Shown here: positions 62,888 through 64,000 of the stretch, in pieces
Position numbering within the stretch: position 1 is the first letter of the stretch
Layout of the letters: every line of letters starts with the position of its first letter
Assembly: GCA_963665495.1 (NCBI GenBank)
Contig: OY762289.1
Location: forward strand, 1,612,001-1,676,000
Reading direction: 5' to 3'
DNA from: G963665495 sp963665495
GTDB taxonomy: Bacteria > Desulfobacterota > Desulfovibrionia > Desulfovibrionales > Desulfovibrionaceae
Length of the DNA stretch: 64,000 bases
The notes under the pieces: model-generated
Told to the model about the DNA's origin: nothing
What the model saw: only the letters and a program-made list of their open reading frames with translations
The model's database searches: none
Translations under genes and position numbers: made by a program

Positions 62888-64000
62888 ATGGTCGACTTCA
62901 AAAAAAGACTTAAGAAAAAAAGCACATCTATAAAAGTAAATCCAATTGAAATTTATGATTCACTTGATAGAAGAAGTGAAACTGGTCCGCTAAGGCCATC
63001 CCAAAAGAAAATACTAGAAGAGTGGTATTACTCACATTTCAACGATATAAATAGTATAATAAAATTGCACACTGGAGAAGGAAAGACACTAATAGGACTT
63101 TTGTTACTTCAGTCAAAGATAAACTCCAAAGAAGGTCCATGTCTTTACATATGTCCTAATATCTACCTTGCAAAACAAGTTAAACAAGAAGCACTAAAGT
63201 TTGGCGTTCCTATCTGCGATATAACACAAGACAATGAGCTCCCAACAGAGTTTGTCAATGGAAACAAAATTTTAATTACATACGTACAAAAAGTATTCAA
63301 TGGCAAATCAATATTTGGACTTAGAAATAAATCCATTCAAGTCGGTGCAGTGATCCTCGACGATTCCCATGCATGTATCGAAGCTATCAACAACAATCTT
63401 ACGATCAAGGTAAAAAATGATCATCAACTATACACGGACATTTTAAATTTATTCGAAAGCGATATTAAATTACAAGGGGAAGGAAGTTTTCTAGAAATTG
63501 AAAATAAAGAATTTTCCACCATGCTCCCAATACCTTACTGGGCTTGGTACGACAAACGCGAAGAAATCACTAGAGTAATTATTAAGTACAAAGATGACTT
63601 TCAATTTATCTGGCCGATATTAAAAGATTGTTTAGAAAACTGCCATGCTTTCATTTCTGGAGGCTACCTTGAAATTACGCCTACATTGATGCCGATTGAA
63701 ATATTTGGAACCTTTAGCAAAGCTAAAAATAGAGTCCTGATGTCTGCCACTACACAAGATGACTCTTTCTTCATTAAAGGGCTAGGCTTTGATATCGAAT
63801 CAGTCTCCAACCCGCTTACAAACAAAGATCTTAAGTGGTCTGGGGAAAAGATGATATTAATTCCATCGCTTATTCATGACGATCTTGATCGCGACTCAGT
63901 AATCAGCTATCTAGCAAAGCCTTATGAAGATAAAAATTTTGGTATAGTGTCTCTTGCTCCAAGCTTTGGAAACAAAAATCAATACACAGAGATTGGAGCA
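62888..64000 (+). CDS. SF2 DEAD/DEAH-type helicase, N-terminal part (cut by window edge)
   Basis: 371 codons are open to the right edge. GAGG six bases upstream supports ATG 62888. Walker A is KLHTGEGKTLIGLLLL near residue 60, Walker B is VILDDSHACIEA near 160 (DDSH instead of DEAH), and motif III is VLMSATTQDD near 285. Between them lies a helical insert. The C-terminal domain starts but is cut off. It lies in an AT-rich element next to an integrase, as many helicase-containing defence genes do. No nuclease or methylase partner is visible in the window. I cannot assign it to a named system. Confidence 0.82.
   Translation, partial: MVDFKKRLKKKSTSIKVNPIEIYDSLDRRSETGPLRPSQKKILEEWYYSHFNDINSIIKLHTGEGKTLIGLLLLQSKINSKEGPCLYICPNIYLAKQVKQEALKFGVPICDITQDNELPTEFVNGNKILITYVQKVFNGKSIFGLRNKSIQVGAVILDDSHACIEAINNNLTIKVKNDHQLYTDILNLFESDIKLQGEGSFLEIENKEFSTMLPIPYWAWYDKREEITRVIIKYKDDFQFIWPILKDCLENCHAFISGGYLEITPTLMPIEIFGTFSKAKNRVLMSATTQDDSFFIKGLGFDIESVSNPLTNKDLKWSGEKMILIPSLIHDDLDRDSVISYLAKPYEDKNFGIVSLAPSFGNKNQYTEIGA

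Noticed and set aside
62888..64000. Naming the helicase as part of a known defence system such as Hachiman, Gabija or Zorya
   Set aside because: No partner gene of those systems is present in the window and the helicase is cut off; the evidence supports only an SF2 helicase.

Overview
The window looks like a Desulfovibrionales (sulfate-reducer) chromosome carrying two accessory regions. The clues are a periplasmic selenocysteine formate dehydrogenase with its own maturation genes, an exported CbiK-type cobaltochelatase heading an anaerobic (cbi) cobalamin operon under a B12 riboswitch, and a DhaK/DhaL/DhaM set whose DhaM carries a complete PTS Enzyme I. The assignment is inference from gene content; no rRNA or other taxonomic marker is present.

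Layout. 1-3163: intergenic DNA, a small membrane/coiled-coil protein, ppnN and a methyltransferase. 3281-10571 (minus): an orphan type VI secretion island (vgrG, DUF2169-pentapeptide, pentapeptide, DUF4150 PAAR-like, DUF3540) with no recognisable toxin. 10756-14862 (minus): small exported cysteine-containing proteins, two of them paralogues and one of those frameshifted, around an exported seven-repeat FG-GAP propeller. 15194-17840: a NarL-type two-component pair whose 7TM-DISM-like kinase is split by a frameshift. 17931-29062 (minus): cbiK, an ABC importer, cbiL, cbiA, cbiET, cbiF, cbiG, cbiH and an exported asparaginase, behind a cobalamin riboswitch and terminator. 29121-39275 (minus): mobA, fdhD, fdhE, moaA, a degenerate transposase-like gene, a 67-codon ORF, fdhA (UGA = Sec), fdhB and three exported thioredoxin-fold proteins. 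39879-47710: a 5'-nucleotidase-like exported protein lacking its metal motifs with a hybrid kinase, then MarR/MFS, then a zinc-ribbon PilZ protein. 48096-52671: dhaK, dhaL, dhaM. 53041-55968 (minus): a membrane ferritin exporter (MbfA type) and an Nramp-UspA fusion.

At 56458 a tRNA-Arg(CCG) marks the left end of an integrative element that runs off the right edge. It holds a tyrosine integrase, an AlpA-like gene overlapping the integrase 3' end, an unknown Cys/His-motif protein, an IS4-family element inserted in a dead ISL3-family transposase, a 112-bp MITE-like element, and an AT-rich pair: a membrane/SH3 protein followed by an SF2 helicase cut by the window edge. That pair is the best candidate for an undescribed, possibly defensive, system.

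Functionally, the mobA-fdhD-fdhE-moaA genes supply and mature the cofactor of FdhAB, and the B12 operon makes and imports corrinoids. The most unusual conserved-looking element is the catalytically degenerate transposase-like protein translationally coupled to moaA inside the formate dehydrogenase locus.
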